The notes beneath the pieces were generated by a model, which was not told the origin of the DNA, made no database searches, and worked only from the letters and a program-made list of their open reading frames with translations. Both the position numbers and the translations under genes were made by a program. This document shows, one piece after another, positions 33,943 through 42,202 of a DNA stretch of 64,000 nucleotides (its first letter is position 1; each line of letters starts with the position of its first letter). Source of the stretch: CAG-103 sp905215475 (GTDB lineage: Bacteria; Bacillota; Clostridia; Oscillospirales; Oscillospiraceae). The stretch spans positions 113,925 through 177,924 of the forward strand of contig CAJMPW010000006.1 in assembly GCA_905215475.1 (NCBI GenBank). The letters run 5' to 3'.

Positions 33943-34845
33943 TCAGGCGAGCAGCCGGATGCCCTTGGTCATCAGGCTCAGTCCGAGGGCGACGATGAGG
34001 ATTGTGCTGGCCTTGAGCAGATATTTGTTGTACCGCTTCGGGATGAATGCGCCCAGCAGACCGAACAGCAGCATGAAGACGCACGTGCCCGCGCCGAAGG
34101 CGAGCATGCTCACTGCGCCGCTTGCCCACGATCCGGACGAGGCGGCGAAGATCCACATCGACGACAGCGCGCCGCATGGCATCAGACCGGTCAGCAGCCC
34201 GACGGCGAACGCCTTGCCCCGGAAGCGGCAGGGCTTGGTCAGTTCGGGGCTGATCCGGCGCAAAAACGGTACGCCCCACATCCTGAGCCCGATGAGCACC
34301 ACGAGCAGCCCGCTGACGGTCAGGAGCATACTCTTGACTTGCAGATCGTAGCTGATGTATTTTCCGAGCGCGCCGAAAACGGCACCCATCAGTGTGTAGC
34401 TCAGCAGGCGGCCGCCGTTATAGAGCAGCGCATTGCCCTGTGCGAGCAGGATGCCGCCGCACATGCCGATGCAGTGCACGCCCGTGAGCAGGCCGATAAC
34501 AAAGAGCGCACCGAAGCCGACGCCGCGCTCCGCGTTTGGCGTTTTGACCAGACCGGTGATGGCGGGGGCGGCGAAATACAGGCATGCGACGAGCACGAGC
34601 GCGATCCCGTCGGCGAGCCGCCCGCTGCGGCCGTCGCCGACGGGGTAGCCGGTCTCGGCGAGGATGCGTTCGATGTCCTCTGCCAAGAGAATGTCCGGGT
34701 CAAAGTTTGCCGTGACGGTGCTCTTGCGGTAGCTGGCCGTGCAGGAGAGAATGCCGCGCGTGTGCAGCAGCCTGTGCGCAATCTCGTCCTCGCATTGCGG
34801 GCAGATCATACCGTCGACCTTGCGGTCAAATATTTCGTGGCTCAT
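33943..34845 (-). CDS. HMA-domain fused TauE/SafE-like (UreH/DsbD-type) membrane protein
   Basis: 300 aa. An N-terminal heavy-metal-associated domain (GMICPQCE, residues 12-19, the metal-binding Cys-x-x-Cys) is fused to a six-helix transmembrane domain containing HCIGMCGG and LTGLMPCGALSSMW, the paired Cys motifs of the UreH/CcdA-like superfamily. Proteins of this build occur beside copper P-type ATPases and cytochrome oxidase assembly genes. It overlaps the P-type ATPase gene by 20 nt and is the third gene of the operon. A role in copper handling or thiol/metal transfer across the membrane is inferred. Confidence 0.82.
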   Translation of the reverse strand: MSHEIFDRKVDGMICPQCEDEIAHRLLHTRGILSCTASYRKSTVTANFDPDILLAEDIERILAETGYPVGDGRSGRLADGIALVLVACLYFAAPAITGLVKTPNAERGVGFGALFVIGLLTGVHCIGMCGGILLAQGNALLYNGGRLLSYTLMGAVFGALGKYISYDLQVKSMLLTVSGLLVVLIGLRMWGVPFLRRISPELTKPCRFRGKAFAVGLLTGLMPCGALSSMWIFAASSGSWASGAVSMLAFGAGTCVFMLLFGLLGAFIPKRYNKYLLKASTILIVALGLSLMTKGIRLLA

Positions 34846-36445
34846 ATTTTTTCAACCTCAATGCGTTCAGCAATACGCCGTTGGAGCTCAGCGCCATCGC
34901 GGCCGCGGCAATGGAGGGGTTGATGATGCCGGATGCCGCGAGCGGGATGCAGATGACGTTGTAGACGGCCGCCCAGATCAGGTTCTGGCGCACGTTTTTC
35001 ATGGTCGCGGCGGAAACGTCGAACACCGTCTGCACGCTTTGCATACTGCTGCTGACGATCATCACGTCCGCCGTCGAAATGGCGATATCCGCGCCGCAGC
35101 CGAGCGCGACGCCGATGTCCGCGCACGCCAGCGCCGGGGAGTCGTTGATGCCGTCGCCGATGAAGCACACGTGCTTTCCGCGCGCCTGCAGCGCCTTGAC
35201 CGCGTCCGATTTGTCGGCGGGCCTGACCTCACAGAGCACGTTTTCGATGCCCAGCATCCCGGCGATCCGCTCGGCCTTCTCCCGCTTGTCGCCGCTGATC
35301 ATCCACAGCTCCATGCCGCGGTCCTTGAGCGCGCGGACGGCCTCTGCCGCGCCCGGTCGGAGCTGCTCGGCGCCGTCGGTGAGGCCAAGCGTCAGTGTGC
35401 CGGTCTTGTCGAACACGACGGTGTCGGTCTTATAGGCGGTCTCCAGCTGCTCACCGCCGCGAAACAGTACGCCGAGCTCCGCCGCGCGGCCGGAGCCGGT
35501 CATGATCGAGGTCGGCGTGGCCAGCCCCAGCGCGCAGGGACAGGCGATCACGAGCGTGGAGCAGACGCAGTTGAGCGCCGAGCGCAGATCTCCGGCGTCG
35601 AGCACGAAGTAGCGCAGGCAGAAAACACCGGCTGCGACCAGAATGACCACGGGCACAAACACGGTCGCGATCTTGTCGGCCAGCCGCGCGATGGGGGCTT
35701 TTTCCGACTGCGCTGCGCTGACGATGGCGATGATCTGCGCAAGCACGGTCTGCTCGCAAACGGCTGCGCATGAGAGCGTCACATCGCCCTCCCGGCAGAG
35801 CGTGCCGCAGTACATACGCGCGCCCGCGCTCTTCGGGATCAGCTCGCTCTCTCCCGTGAGCATGGATTCGTCGACCATGCACGACCCGCTCAGCACGGCG
35901 CCGTCGATCGGCACGCGCTCTCCGCTGCGGACCTGCACGATATCGCCGGACGTCAGTGTGCGGATATCGACGGTCTGTACCGTGCTGCCGCGCAGCACGT
36001 TCGCCGTCTCCGGCTGAAGGCGGATCAGCTTTCGGATCGCTTCCGAGGCTTCATAGCGCGAGGTGCACTCCATATACTTGCCGAACAGGATCAGCGACAG
36101 CAGCACACCCTCGGAGAGGAAGTACAGCTTTACGTCGTGGTGCACGGTCAGCGCGATGCAGGCGCTGTGCAGATAGATCACGGTCGTCGACACGGCGACC
36201 AGAAAGTCCATGCCGAGCACGCCCTGCCGCAGCGCCTTGTACGCGCCCTTGTAGAAATATGCGCCCGGCCAGAACTGGAGCACGGACGCGATCGCAAGCT
36301 GGATCAGCGGGTGCAGATTCCAAAACAGGGGCATCGTCAGAAGGGCGCTGATACAAAGCGTCCTTAACAGCCGCAGCCGGCCGCCGATCTCACTCTCGGC
36401 ATCGCCGCAGGCGGGACACGAGACGGAGATGTCACTTGGCTGCAT
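34826..36445 (-). CDS. P1B-type heavy-metal ATPase lacking most of the nucleotide-binding domain
   Basis: 539 aa. Recognisable parts are an N-terminal CPAC, the actuator-domain TGES (about 197-200), the membrane metal site CPC (about 302-304, Cu+/Cd2+/Zn2+ type), the phosphorylation motif DKTGTLT (about 346), SGD (about 385) and GDGIND (about 430). Only about 33 residues separate DKTGT from SGD, where family members have roughly 130-150 and carry the N-domain with the conserved HP motif. The frame is open throughout, so this is an in-frame loss, not a frameshift. It has no HMA domain of its own, although the overlapping downstream gene encodes one. Activity is uncertain. Confidence 0.82.
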   Translation of the reverse strand: MQPSDISVSCPACGDAESEIGGRLRLLRTLCISALLTMPLFWNLHPLIQLAIASVLQFWPGAYFYKGAYKALRQGVLGMDFLVAVSTTVIYLHSACIALTVHHDVKLYFLSEGVLLSLILFGKYMECTSRYEASEAIRKLIRLQPETANVLRGSTVQTVDIRTLTSGDIVQVRSGERVPIDGAVLSGSCMVDESMLTGESELIPKSAGARMYCGTLCREGDVTLSCAAVCEQTVLAQIIAIVSAAQSEKAPIARLADKIATVFVPVVILVAAGVFCLRYFVLDAGDLRSALNCVCSTLVIACPCALGLATPTSIMTGSGRAAELGVLFRGGEQLETAYKTDTVVFDKTGTLTLGLTDGAEQLRPGAAEAVRALKDRGMELWMISGDKREKAERIAGMLGIENVLCEVRPADKSDAVKALQARGKHVCFIGDGINDSPALACADIGVALGCGADIAISTADVMIVSSSMQSVQTVFDVSAATMKNVRQNLIWAAVYNVICIPLAASGIINPSIAAAAMALSSNGVLLNALRLKKYEPRNI

Positions 36446-36941
36446 CGTGTTTCAGTTTCAGATACTGCCGGAAGCACACCCACGAGCACGGCAGGCAGCA
36501 CACCGGGATGTGAAACAGCAGCACCCAGCTCAGCCAGTCCACGCCCTGATAGAACACGCCGTTGTACGTGACGCCTTTGATCAGCGCAAAATACGAGTAG
36601 TTCCACACGCCCCAGTTGCCCGTGAACGAGCCGCAGAGGTGCAGGATGAGAAATGACGCCGTCGTGAACACACCAGCGACCGCGCCCACCAGCGTCGCGG
36701 ACGGGCGGCCGCTCCTGGCCAGAAACAGCGTCACGACCGGCAGCACGTATACCGTGAGATTCAGCACCCAGAGCGAGAGCGGAATGGAGTAGCCCCAGTT
36801 GAGCGCCTGACGGATGTGATCCCCGTCGTGGATCAGCACGGCGACGATCATGATGATCGCGCAGGTGGTGACGGTCTTGATGACGGCTGCGTCGAGCTTG
36901 CTGTCGAGCAGCTTCACCGCTTTTTCTTGAGCTTCCGACAT
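36432..36941 (-). CDS. Four-helix membrane protein of unknown function
   Basis: 169 aa, not recognised. Four hydrophobic segments are visible (AAVIKTVTTCAIIMIVAVLI, SLWVLNLTVYVLPVVTLFLA, VGAVAGVFTTASFLILHLCG and WLSWVLLFHIPVCCLPCSWV), with Cys residues in the last. It starts the operon with the P-type ATPase and the HMA-fused protein, overlapping the ATPase start by 14 nt. GGAGGATC precedes the ATG. Context suggests a metal-export accessory subunit; no direct evidence. Confidence 0.7.
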   Translation of the reverse strand: MSEAQEKAVKLLDSKLDAAVIKTVTTCAIIMIVAVLIHDGDHIRQALNWGYSIPLSLWVLNLTVYVLPVVTLFLARSGRPSATLVGAVAGVFTTASFLILHLCGSFTGNWGVWNYSYFALIKGVTYNGVFYQGVDWLSWVLLFHIPVCCLPCSWVCFRQYLKLKHDAAK

Positions 36942-36979
36942 AATGATCCTCCTAAGCAGATATTACCGCGAGGCCAATA

Positions 36980-37048
36980 TTGACCAGTTGGTAATTCTAA
37001 AGTATCACGGAGAAAAAAGAATGTCAAGGTTTTATCTACCGCTCGGTA
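36980..37048 (-). promoter_or_regulatory. Promoter of the metal operon flanked by two inverted repeats
   Basis: On the minus strand TTGACA (37027-37022) and TACTTT (37004-36999) are 17 nt apart. TACCGCTCGGTA (37037-37048) lies upstream of the -35 and TTGACCAGTTGGTAA (36980-36994) downstream of the -10; both look like TetR-family operators. No matching regulator gene is adjacent. Confidence 0.45.
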
Positions 37049-37125
37049 AGAAAAACGCACAGACGACCAGCTGACGGAAATTGCCCGGCAGCGGCCCTGC
37101 GCTGACCGTTCATGGAGTACCTCCG

Positions 37126-37479
37126 TCAGACGGTGCGGTTCCAGATGCTCGGGAACACGAACTCGACCGCCACCGTGTCCCCCTCACCGTGCGAGAAGCG
37201 GACGGCATTGGAACGCTCTACGAGGTCATAGAAGCGATGCTTTTGCGTTCTGATCACAATGTCCGGACATTCTAACGTAACGCTGACTTCCATACTTTCC
37301 TCATGAACGCTTGCTTCAAATGTGACCCCGTCAAATTCCCGCGCCAGCACGTCGATGGCATCGCAATACTGGTGCAGGATGGTCTTCGCCTCCTTGTTCC
37401 CGCAAAAGAGCGGCGCGAATTGCGCGCTCGCCTCGTCCGTCACCATTTGCACAACATCAAAACAGTTTACAAAAGACAT
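37126..37479 (-). CDS. Conserved-looking hypothetical protein
   Basis: 117 aa from the ATG at 37479, which has AAGGAGAAA upstream; the frame stays open to 37515 but has no ribosome site there. It starts MSFVNCFDVVQMV and has an alternating beta-strand pattern in the second half (FEASVHEESMEVSVTLE, then DTVAVEFVFP). No membrane segment, signal peptide or recognised motif. It is the last chromosomal gene before the tRNA-Ser remnant. Confidence 0.55.
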   Translation of the reverse strand: MSFVNCFDVVQMVTDEASAQFAPLFCGNKEAKTILHQYCDAIDVLAREFDGVTFEASVHEESMEVSVTLECPDIVIRTQKHRFYDLVERSNAVRFSHGEGDTVAVEFVFPSIWNRTV

Positions 37480-37700
37480 AAATTTCTCCTTATTCGATCG
37501 CCCGTGTAAGGCCATGGAAAGGGAACGTCATACAGACAGTGCCGTCCGTTTTGGGATACACCACAGACTTTGATGCAAGCTCCACCGAGCGGACAAACCA
37601 CACCACCTTTTTCATGTCAATTGTCAACACCATCCTTTCTGAGCGCGGCCGGGCAGACACCGGCTGCGTTCGTTTTTTGCGCGCAGGCGCATTGCCTCCG

Positions 37701-37768
37701 CTGTATATAACCGCAAAGGTGGTCTGTCACGCTGCGCCCCACTGTATATAATCGCAAAGGGGGTCTGT
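37701..37768. repeat. Short direct repeat pair
   Basis: A 27-bp unit, CTGTATATAA.CGCAAAGG, repeats at 37701-37727 and 37742-37768 with two mismatches and a 14-bp spacer. It lies in a gene-free stretch (37480-37826). The cause is unknown; tandem protein-binding sites or a duplication scar are possible. Confidence 0.6.
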
Positions 37769-37826
37769 GATGGGGCATCTGCGCGCGGCTGATATTGGCC
37801 GGCGGTTTGATCTGCGCAATAAGAAA

Positions 37827-37857
37827 CGCCAGCAGCCGGAAAAACCGACTGCTGGCG
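37827..37857 (-). terminator. Terminator of the tRNA-Ser remnant
   Basis: Stem CGCCAGCAGCCGG / CCGACTGCTGGCG (one mismatch) lies just past the CCA end of the tRNA fragment on the minus strand, followed by a short T-rich tract. It suggests that the left side is the original chromosomal tRNA context. Confidence 0.6.
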
Positions 37858-37863
37858 TGATCG

Positions 37864-37921
37864 TGGCGGATAGGGTGGGATTCGAACCCACGAGCCGCTT
37901 GCGCGACTACCTGATTTCGAG
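37864..37921 (-). pseudogene. 3' half of tRNA-Ser(CGA), attachment-site remnant
   Basis: Read on the minus strand, this is the part of a tRNA from the anticodon loop CTCGAAA through a long variable arm (AGTCGC-GCAA-GCGGCT), T arm (GTGGG-TTCGAAT-CCCAC), acceptor strand CCTATCC and GCCA. Upstream of the loop the expected D arm and 5' acceptor strand are absent, so the gene is broken at the anticodon loop. This is typical of a tyrosine-integrase attachment site, and the DNA to the right is mobile. Confidence 0.8.
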
Positions 37922-38247
37922 TCTTGTTCGCACTTGGCATTTCCGTGTCTGCTGTGGTCGGTGACGGCAGCTTTGGAAACGGCGAAAGCCCTTGTGCTGC
38001 AACGGATTTTGGACGCGCCGACCGGTATTGACCAGCTCCATATCAGAAAAAACCTGAGTTCAAATTGAAATGAGAAATGCCCCAAAACGACCAGCTTTTT
38101 GCACGCTGGCAAGAAAATACGCAAGAAGAAAGCCCTTGTCCGGTATGGCTTTGCGAGCGGCCTCCCGGATAAATGCAAGAAAAACCGGCTCAAAACAAAT
38201 CACACGAAGCACCCTTTCGGACCGAAACACAGAAAGGAGTCTTCGTT

Positions 38248-38826
38248 ATGAAATACGACGCCAAGGAATTCAAAAGATACCCAGAGATTATGAGCAAGGA
38301 GCAGATGCGGATCGCCTGTCACATCAGCAAACGGACGGCTCTCTATCTTCTCCAATTCAACCTGATTCCCCACACCTTCACCGGCAAGAAAACCCGCTGC
38401 TACGCCATCAAAAAGAGCGATGTGATCGCTTTTATGAACGACCGTGAGGTCAACCCGGAAAAATACATAGCGCCGAAGAACTGGTACAAATACGGAGGCG
38501 AAATAGTTCGGCCCTATAAAATTCGCATCCAACCGCCGTGCGCCAAGGACGAGAAGAAGCTCCGGCGCTACTATGAGAGCAAGCTGGCTGCGCTGCCGGA
38601 TGTGATGGATGTGGCCGCCGCCGTGGACTTCACAGGCTATAACCGACGCACCGTCTGCCAATGGATTCGCGTGGGGAAGCTGAAGGCGCTGTCGCTGCTG
38701 CAGAAGTACATGATCCCCAAATGCTATCTCATCGACTGGCTCTGCTCAGACGATTACAACAACACAAACCGAAAATCCCGCCGGCATATCGATATGCTTT
38801 GGGAGGCGCAGAAATGGAGAGATTGA
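38248..38826 (+). CDS. Mobile-element HTH protein with two excisionase-like domains
   Basis: 192 aa from the ATG at 38248 (GAAAGGAG upstream). It has two helix-turn-helix regions of the MerR/excisionase kind: MSKEQMRIACHISKRTALYL near the start and VAAAVDFTGYNRRTVCQWI near residue 130. Proteins of this type sit at the ends of integrated elements in gut Firmicutes and may act in excision or regulation. It is the first gene inside the tRNA-Ser remnant. Function is inferred from fold and place. Confidence 0.65.
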   Translation: MKYDAKEFKRYPEIMSKEQMRIACHISKRTALYLLQFNLIPHTFTGKKTRCYAIKKSDVIAFMNDREVNPEKYIAPKNWYKYGGEIVRPYKIRIQPPCAKDEKKLRRYYESKLAALPDVMDVAAAVDFTGYNRRTVCQWIRVGKLKALSLLQKYMIPKCYLIDWLCSDDYNNTNRKSRRHIDMLWEAQKWRD

Positions 38827-38973
38827 TGCGGACATTTTCCCTTGTTTTCTCAAAAAGAGGCACAGGGGCATCATTCCCTTGGCGTCTGTTGAAAAAACGC
38901 CGATTCTGTGATACTATAATAACAATAAGCCGAGCGTTTGCTGAAGCCACCGAAAAGCCGGGAGGGAACAAAA

Positions 38974-39999
38974 ATGAGCAGTAATTTCCTCAACGATGAA
39001 AACAAGGGCGATATCATCATTTACCAGTCTGAAAGCGGCGAGACAAAAATTGATGTCCGGTTTCAGGATGAAACTGTCTGGCTGACACAGGCACAGATGG
39101 AGGAGCTTTTCCAATCTTCCCATGCAAATGTGGTTGAGCACATCAAAAACATCTATTCCGAAGGTGAGCTGGACGAAAGTTCAACCTGTCGGAAATTCCG
39201 ACAAGTTCGCCGCGAGGGAAATCGCAATGTGGAGCGCGAAAGACTATATTATAACCTGGACATGATCATCTCTCTGGGCTATCGCATCAGGTCCTCCATT
39301 GCAACGCAGTTCCGCCGCTGGGCTACCGAGCGCTTGAAGGAGTACATGATCAAGGGCTTCGCCATGGATGATGAGCGCCTGAAGAATCTCGGCGGCGGCA
39401 GCTATTGGAAGGAGCTTCTTGACCGCATCCGGGACATCCGTTCCTCCGAAAAGGTGATGTACCGTCAGGTCCTCGACCTCTACGCTACTAGCGTGGACTA
39501 TGACCCCAAAAGCGCCGAGTCGGTGGCTTTTTTCAAAATGGTGCAGAACAAGCTGCACTATGCCGCCCATGGCCATACCGCCGCAGAGGTGATTTTTGAG
39601 CGAGCCGATGCCGAAAAGCCATTTATGGGGCTTACCGCATTTTCCGGGGATTTTCCCACGGCGAAGGATATTGCTGTTGCAAAGAACTATCTCTCTGCGG
39701 ACGAACTGAAGATACTGAACAATCTCGTTTCCGGATATTTTGACTTTGCGGAAATTCAGGCGATGCGCCGCCGGCCCATGTGCATGAGCGATTATGTAGA
39801 GAACCTGGACCGCATCCTTGCCTCCACCGGAGAAGCCCTGCTTACCGACGGGGGAACCGTAAGCCACACGCAGGCGATGGAGCAGGCAAAGGCGGAATAC
39901 AGGAAATATCAGGTGCAGAATCTTTCTCCCGTGGAGGAGGAATATTTGCAGACCATTCGCAGCATCGAGAAGGCGGCAAAAGAGGGCGAAAAACGCTGA
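38974..39999 (+). CDS. RhuM-family (virulence protein RhuM-like) protein
   Basis: 341 aa from the ATG at 38974 (GGGAGGG upstream). The N-terminal half matches the RhuM family: GDIIIYQSESGETKIDVRF, then QDETVWLTQAQMEELFQSS and NLDMIISLGYRIRS. The C-terminal part is helical. RhuM homologs are common on pathogenicity islands and mobile elements, often near restriction or toxin genes; their biochemical role is not established. No partner antitoxin or restriction gene adjoins it. Confidence 0.8.
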   Translation: MSSNFLNDENKGDIIIYQSESGETKIDVRFQDETVWLTQAQMEELFQSSHANVVEHIKNIYSEGELDESSTCRKFRQVRREGNRNVERERLYYNLDMIISLGYRIRSSIATQFRRWATERLKEYMIKGFAMDDERLKNLGGGSYWKELLDRIRDIRSSEKVMYRQVLDLYATSVDYDPKSAESVAFFKMVQNKLHYAAHGHTAAEVIFERADAEKPFMGLTAFSGDFPTAKDIAVAKNYLSADELKILNNLVSGYFDFAEIQAMRRRPMCMSDYVENLDRILASTGEALLTDGGTVSHTQAMEQAKAEYRKYQVQNLSPVEEEYLQTIRSIEKAAKEGEKR

Positions 40000-40301
40000 C
40001 TCTGAAATGCCTTCACAGGGAAGTGATCCTCTTTGGGCCGGTATACTGCGGGTATGGATAGGGGCTGTCGTAAATATTCACAGGAGATTGTATATGGGTA
40101 ACGAACAAGCGGAGATCGATGGCCTCCGCTTGCTTTATATGTTGGCTTCTGTAATTAGTCTGGAATCGATTCCTTGATTAAAGTCGACAATGCGCTTCCT
40201 TTTTGATGGTTTATGAGCCCCACGCCAAAGATGCAGACCTACTCTGGGCATGTGGCTTATGTGCGGGATTCACCGGGATCGACAACTACATACAGAAAGA
40301 A

Positions 40302-40360
40302 AATAAGGGCTTATCGGCTGACAGCGCTCTACCATGCGCTGTTGACGATAGGCCCTTATT
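40302..40360 (+). terminator. Long hairpin in a gene-free stretch
   Basis: Arms AATAAGGGC (40302-40310) and GCCCTTATT (40352-40360) enclose a second imperfect stem with GACAGCGC / GCGCTGTT. The 524-bp gap 40000-40523 holds this, the next hairpin and only unconvincing short frames. Confidence 0.5.
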
Positions 40361-40409
40361 ATCCTGCTGCCGGACTGGCACCGTGAGATATGGCGTTTTA
40401 CGGTCAAAA

Positions 40410-40436
40410 GAATGCGTTTCACCGTGAAACGCATTC
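40410..40436 (-). terminator. Terminator of the TetR gene at 40524
   Basis: A 27-nt palindrome (GAATGCGTTTCAC centred on one base) followed on the minus strand by CTTTTGAC, 88 bp after the TetR stop. Confidence 0.6.
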
Positions 40437-40523
40437 ATGAGGAAAAAACAGATTTCTTTTTGTCTCTCTCAATATATCTCGATATCTCATGTACCGAGGT
40501 ATCATAAGTTTTGCGGAAAAGAT

Positions 40524-41087
40524 TTATTCCGGCTCTTTTACTAGATATTCAGCCAAATAGGCTGGGACACAGTTGATCCAGAAGGTATACAGCCAGTCGA
40601 CCTGAATGGTTTTGGAATCCAGATAATACTTTTCAAAATAGCGCGTAATACCACACATGAAGAAACGGAGCACTTCTCTCAATTCCGGCGTTATCGCACC
40701 CGGAAAATGGTTCCATTTCAGCAGCCTTACAAGATCCTCAACGCCCTTGTTTTCTATTTCGGAGCGCAGGTCATTCTGCCCGTAATAGGATAGAGCGTTT
40801 CCGAAGCCCTTGAGGGTGCCGTTATAAAGAAAGTTGTCCTTGCAGCAAGTAAAAAACGTTTCGAGAGAGTTTCGCTTCCCATCCGTATACCACAGAGGCT
40901 CGACAGTTATCCGATAGAGATAGGCAAGCAACTCGTTTTTATCCCGAAAGTGATTGTAAAACGTCCTGCTGCTAAGACCGGAGAGCCCCACGATATCCCC
41001 GACAGAAATACTCTCAAAGGAGTTGCTCTCAAGCAATTCCCTCAAAGCCAATGCAAATCTCTCTTTTGTTGATGGCAGAGCTTTCAC
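40524..41087 (-). CDS. TetR-family regulator, divergent from the SDR-OYE operon
   Basis: 187 aa from a GTG at 41087 with a GGGGGG site a few bases upstream; a longer GTG frame begins inside the promoter region and is less likely. The N terminus is a TetR helix-turn-helix (ISVGDIVGLSGLSSRTFYNH, about residues 28-47). The C-terminal helices include Phe, Tyr and Trp residues suited to a hydrophobic ligand pocket. It is divergent from the two dehydrogenases and the OYE reductase, so it is the probable substrate sensor for that operon. It resembles, but is not close to, the TetR at 45091. Confidence 0.85.
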   Translation of the reverse strand: MKALPSTKERFALALRELLESNSFESISVGDIVGLSGLSSRTFYNHFRDKNELLAYLYRITVEPLWYTDGKRNSLETFFTCCKDNFLYNGTLKGFGNALSYYGQNDLRSEIENKGVEDLVRLLKWNHFPGAITPELREVLRFFMCGITRYFEKYYLDSKTIQVDWLYTFWINCVPAYLAEYLVKEPE

Positions 41088-41116
41088 GGTACCCCCCCAG
41101 TTTCTGTTAGCATAAT

Positions 41117-41289
41117 AAAATTTTAACACAGTTTTTGCAGAAATACAAGAAATGAACGATTTGATAACGGCTCAAAACGGGAGAATTAAATTCAGAAAAA
41201 AGGATAATTATGAACTAATACAGAAAAGTGGAAGATTGTGAATGTATTTTGCCCCATGTTTGTTTTAAAATTAACACATCAAACGTGTG
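41117..41289. promoter_or_regulatory. Intergenic control region with repeated AAAATT-TAACACA motifs
   Basis: AAAATTTTAACACA (41117-41130) next to the TetR start and AAAATTAACACA (41267-41278) ahead of the first dehydrogenase are similar. The second continues into AACAC-N7-GTGTG (41273-41289). They are candidate operators for the divergent TetR. I did not find a confident -35/-10 pair. Confidence 0.35.
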
Positions 41290-41332
41290 AGTCATGACGC
41301 ACAACAAATCAATCAGACAGGAGGTAATTGAA

Positions 41333-42187
41333 TTGGAGACATACAAGAGCAATTACATTCAGAAAAACTACGTGGAAGGCAAGGTCATTATTATCACCGG
41401 CGCCTCCAGCGGCTTCGGCAAGCTGACTGCAAAGCGAGCCGCAGAGATGGGCGGCAAGATCGTTCTGGCGGCACGCAGCGAAGAGAAGCTGAAGGAGACC
41501 GTGGCGGAGATCAAGGCGGCGGGCGGTGAGGCCAGCTACATCGTAACAGACGTGGCGAAAAAGGACGATGTTTTCGCAATGGCTAAATTCGCGGTAGATA
41601 CCTACGGCAGGATCGATGTGCTTGTTAACAACGCCGGGACGATGCCGCTGGCCTTTTTCAGTGAGCATGAGCAGGCGCTGGACAAATGGGAACAGTGCAT
41701 CGACATCAGCATCAAGGGCACTATTTTCGGCATCTCCGCCGTCTATGACCAGATGATCAAGCAGGGACAGGGACAGGTGATTAATGTCTCCTCCATCTAC
41801 GCCAACTTCCCCGTTGCGGGCGCAGGCGTGTATCAGGTCGCAAAGATGGGCGTGCAGTATCTGGCGGAATCTCTGCGCAGCGAGTGTCAGGGCAAAATCA
41901 AGGTCACGACCATTAAGCCCACCGGCTTTATGAAGACCAACCTTTCCAGCAGCGTGGTCGATCAGATGGCAATGATGCCCGCAGTGGCAGGCCCCCTTGA
42001 AATCCTCAGCAACTGGGTAGAAGAGGCTCCGCTGCGTCCCGATTTCCATGACATCAACAGCATGACCTACAACGATCCTGATCCACAGGTCTTGGCGGAC
42101 AATATTATTTATGCCATCAATCAGCCTTGGGGTGTCAGCATCGGTGATCTGACCGTGCGCGCTTCAGGCGAATCCTTTGTCATTTGA
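41333..42187 (+). CDS. Short-chain dehydrogenase/reductase (first of pair)
   Basis: 284 aa from a TTG at 41333, chosen because CAGGAGGTAATT lies upstream and the start then aligns with the sister gene at 42203. It has a classical SDR Rossmann fold with IITGASSGFGKLTAKRAAE (cofactor loop), NNAG, catalytic Ser in VINVSSIYAN and the YQVAK catalytic Tyr-Lys pair. Such enzymes interconvert alcohols and ketones with NAD(P)H. It is about 40-50% alike by eye to the next gene, suggesting tandem duplication. The two SDRs and the OYE form one operon, so a ketone/enone substrate series is plausible. Confidence 0.9.
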   Translation: METYKSNYIQKNYVEGKVIIITGASSGFGKLTAKRAAEMGGKIVLAARSEEKLKETVAEIKAAGGEASYIVTDVAKKDDVFAMAKFAVDTYGRIDVLVNNAGTMPLAFFSEHEQALDKWEQCIDISIKGTIFGISAVYDQMIKQGQGQVINVSSIYANFPVAGAGVYQVAKMGVQYLAESLRSECQGKIKVTTIKPTGFMKTNLSSSVVDQMAMMPAVAGPLEILSNWVEEAPLRPDFHDINSMTYNDPDPQVLADNIIYAINQPWGVSIGDLTVRASGESFVI

Positions 42188-42202
42188 TTAGGAGGTGTTT
42201 CG

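Noticed and set aside
37600..37800. A possible CRISPR remnant from short direct repeats
   Set aside because: Only two units with a 14-bp spacer and no cas genes; not a CRISPR array.
40203..40427. A 74-codon frame in the gap before the TetR gene
   Set aside because: No ribosome site, and it runs through two hairpins; perhaps a decayed fragment, but not supportable as a gene.
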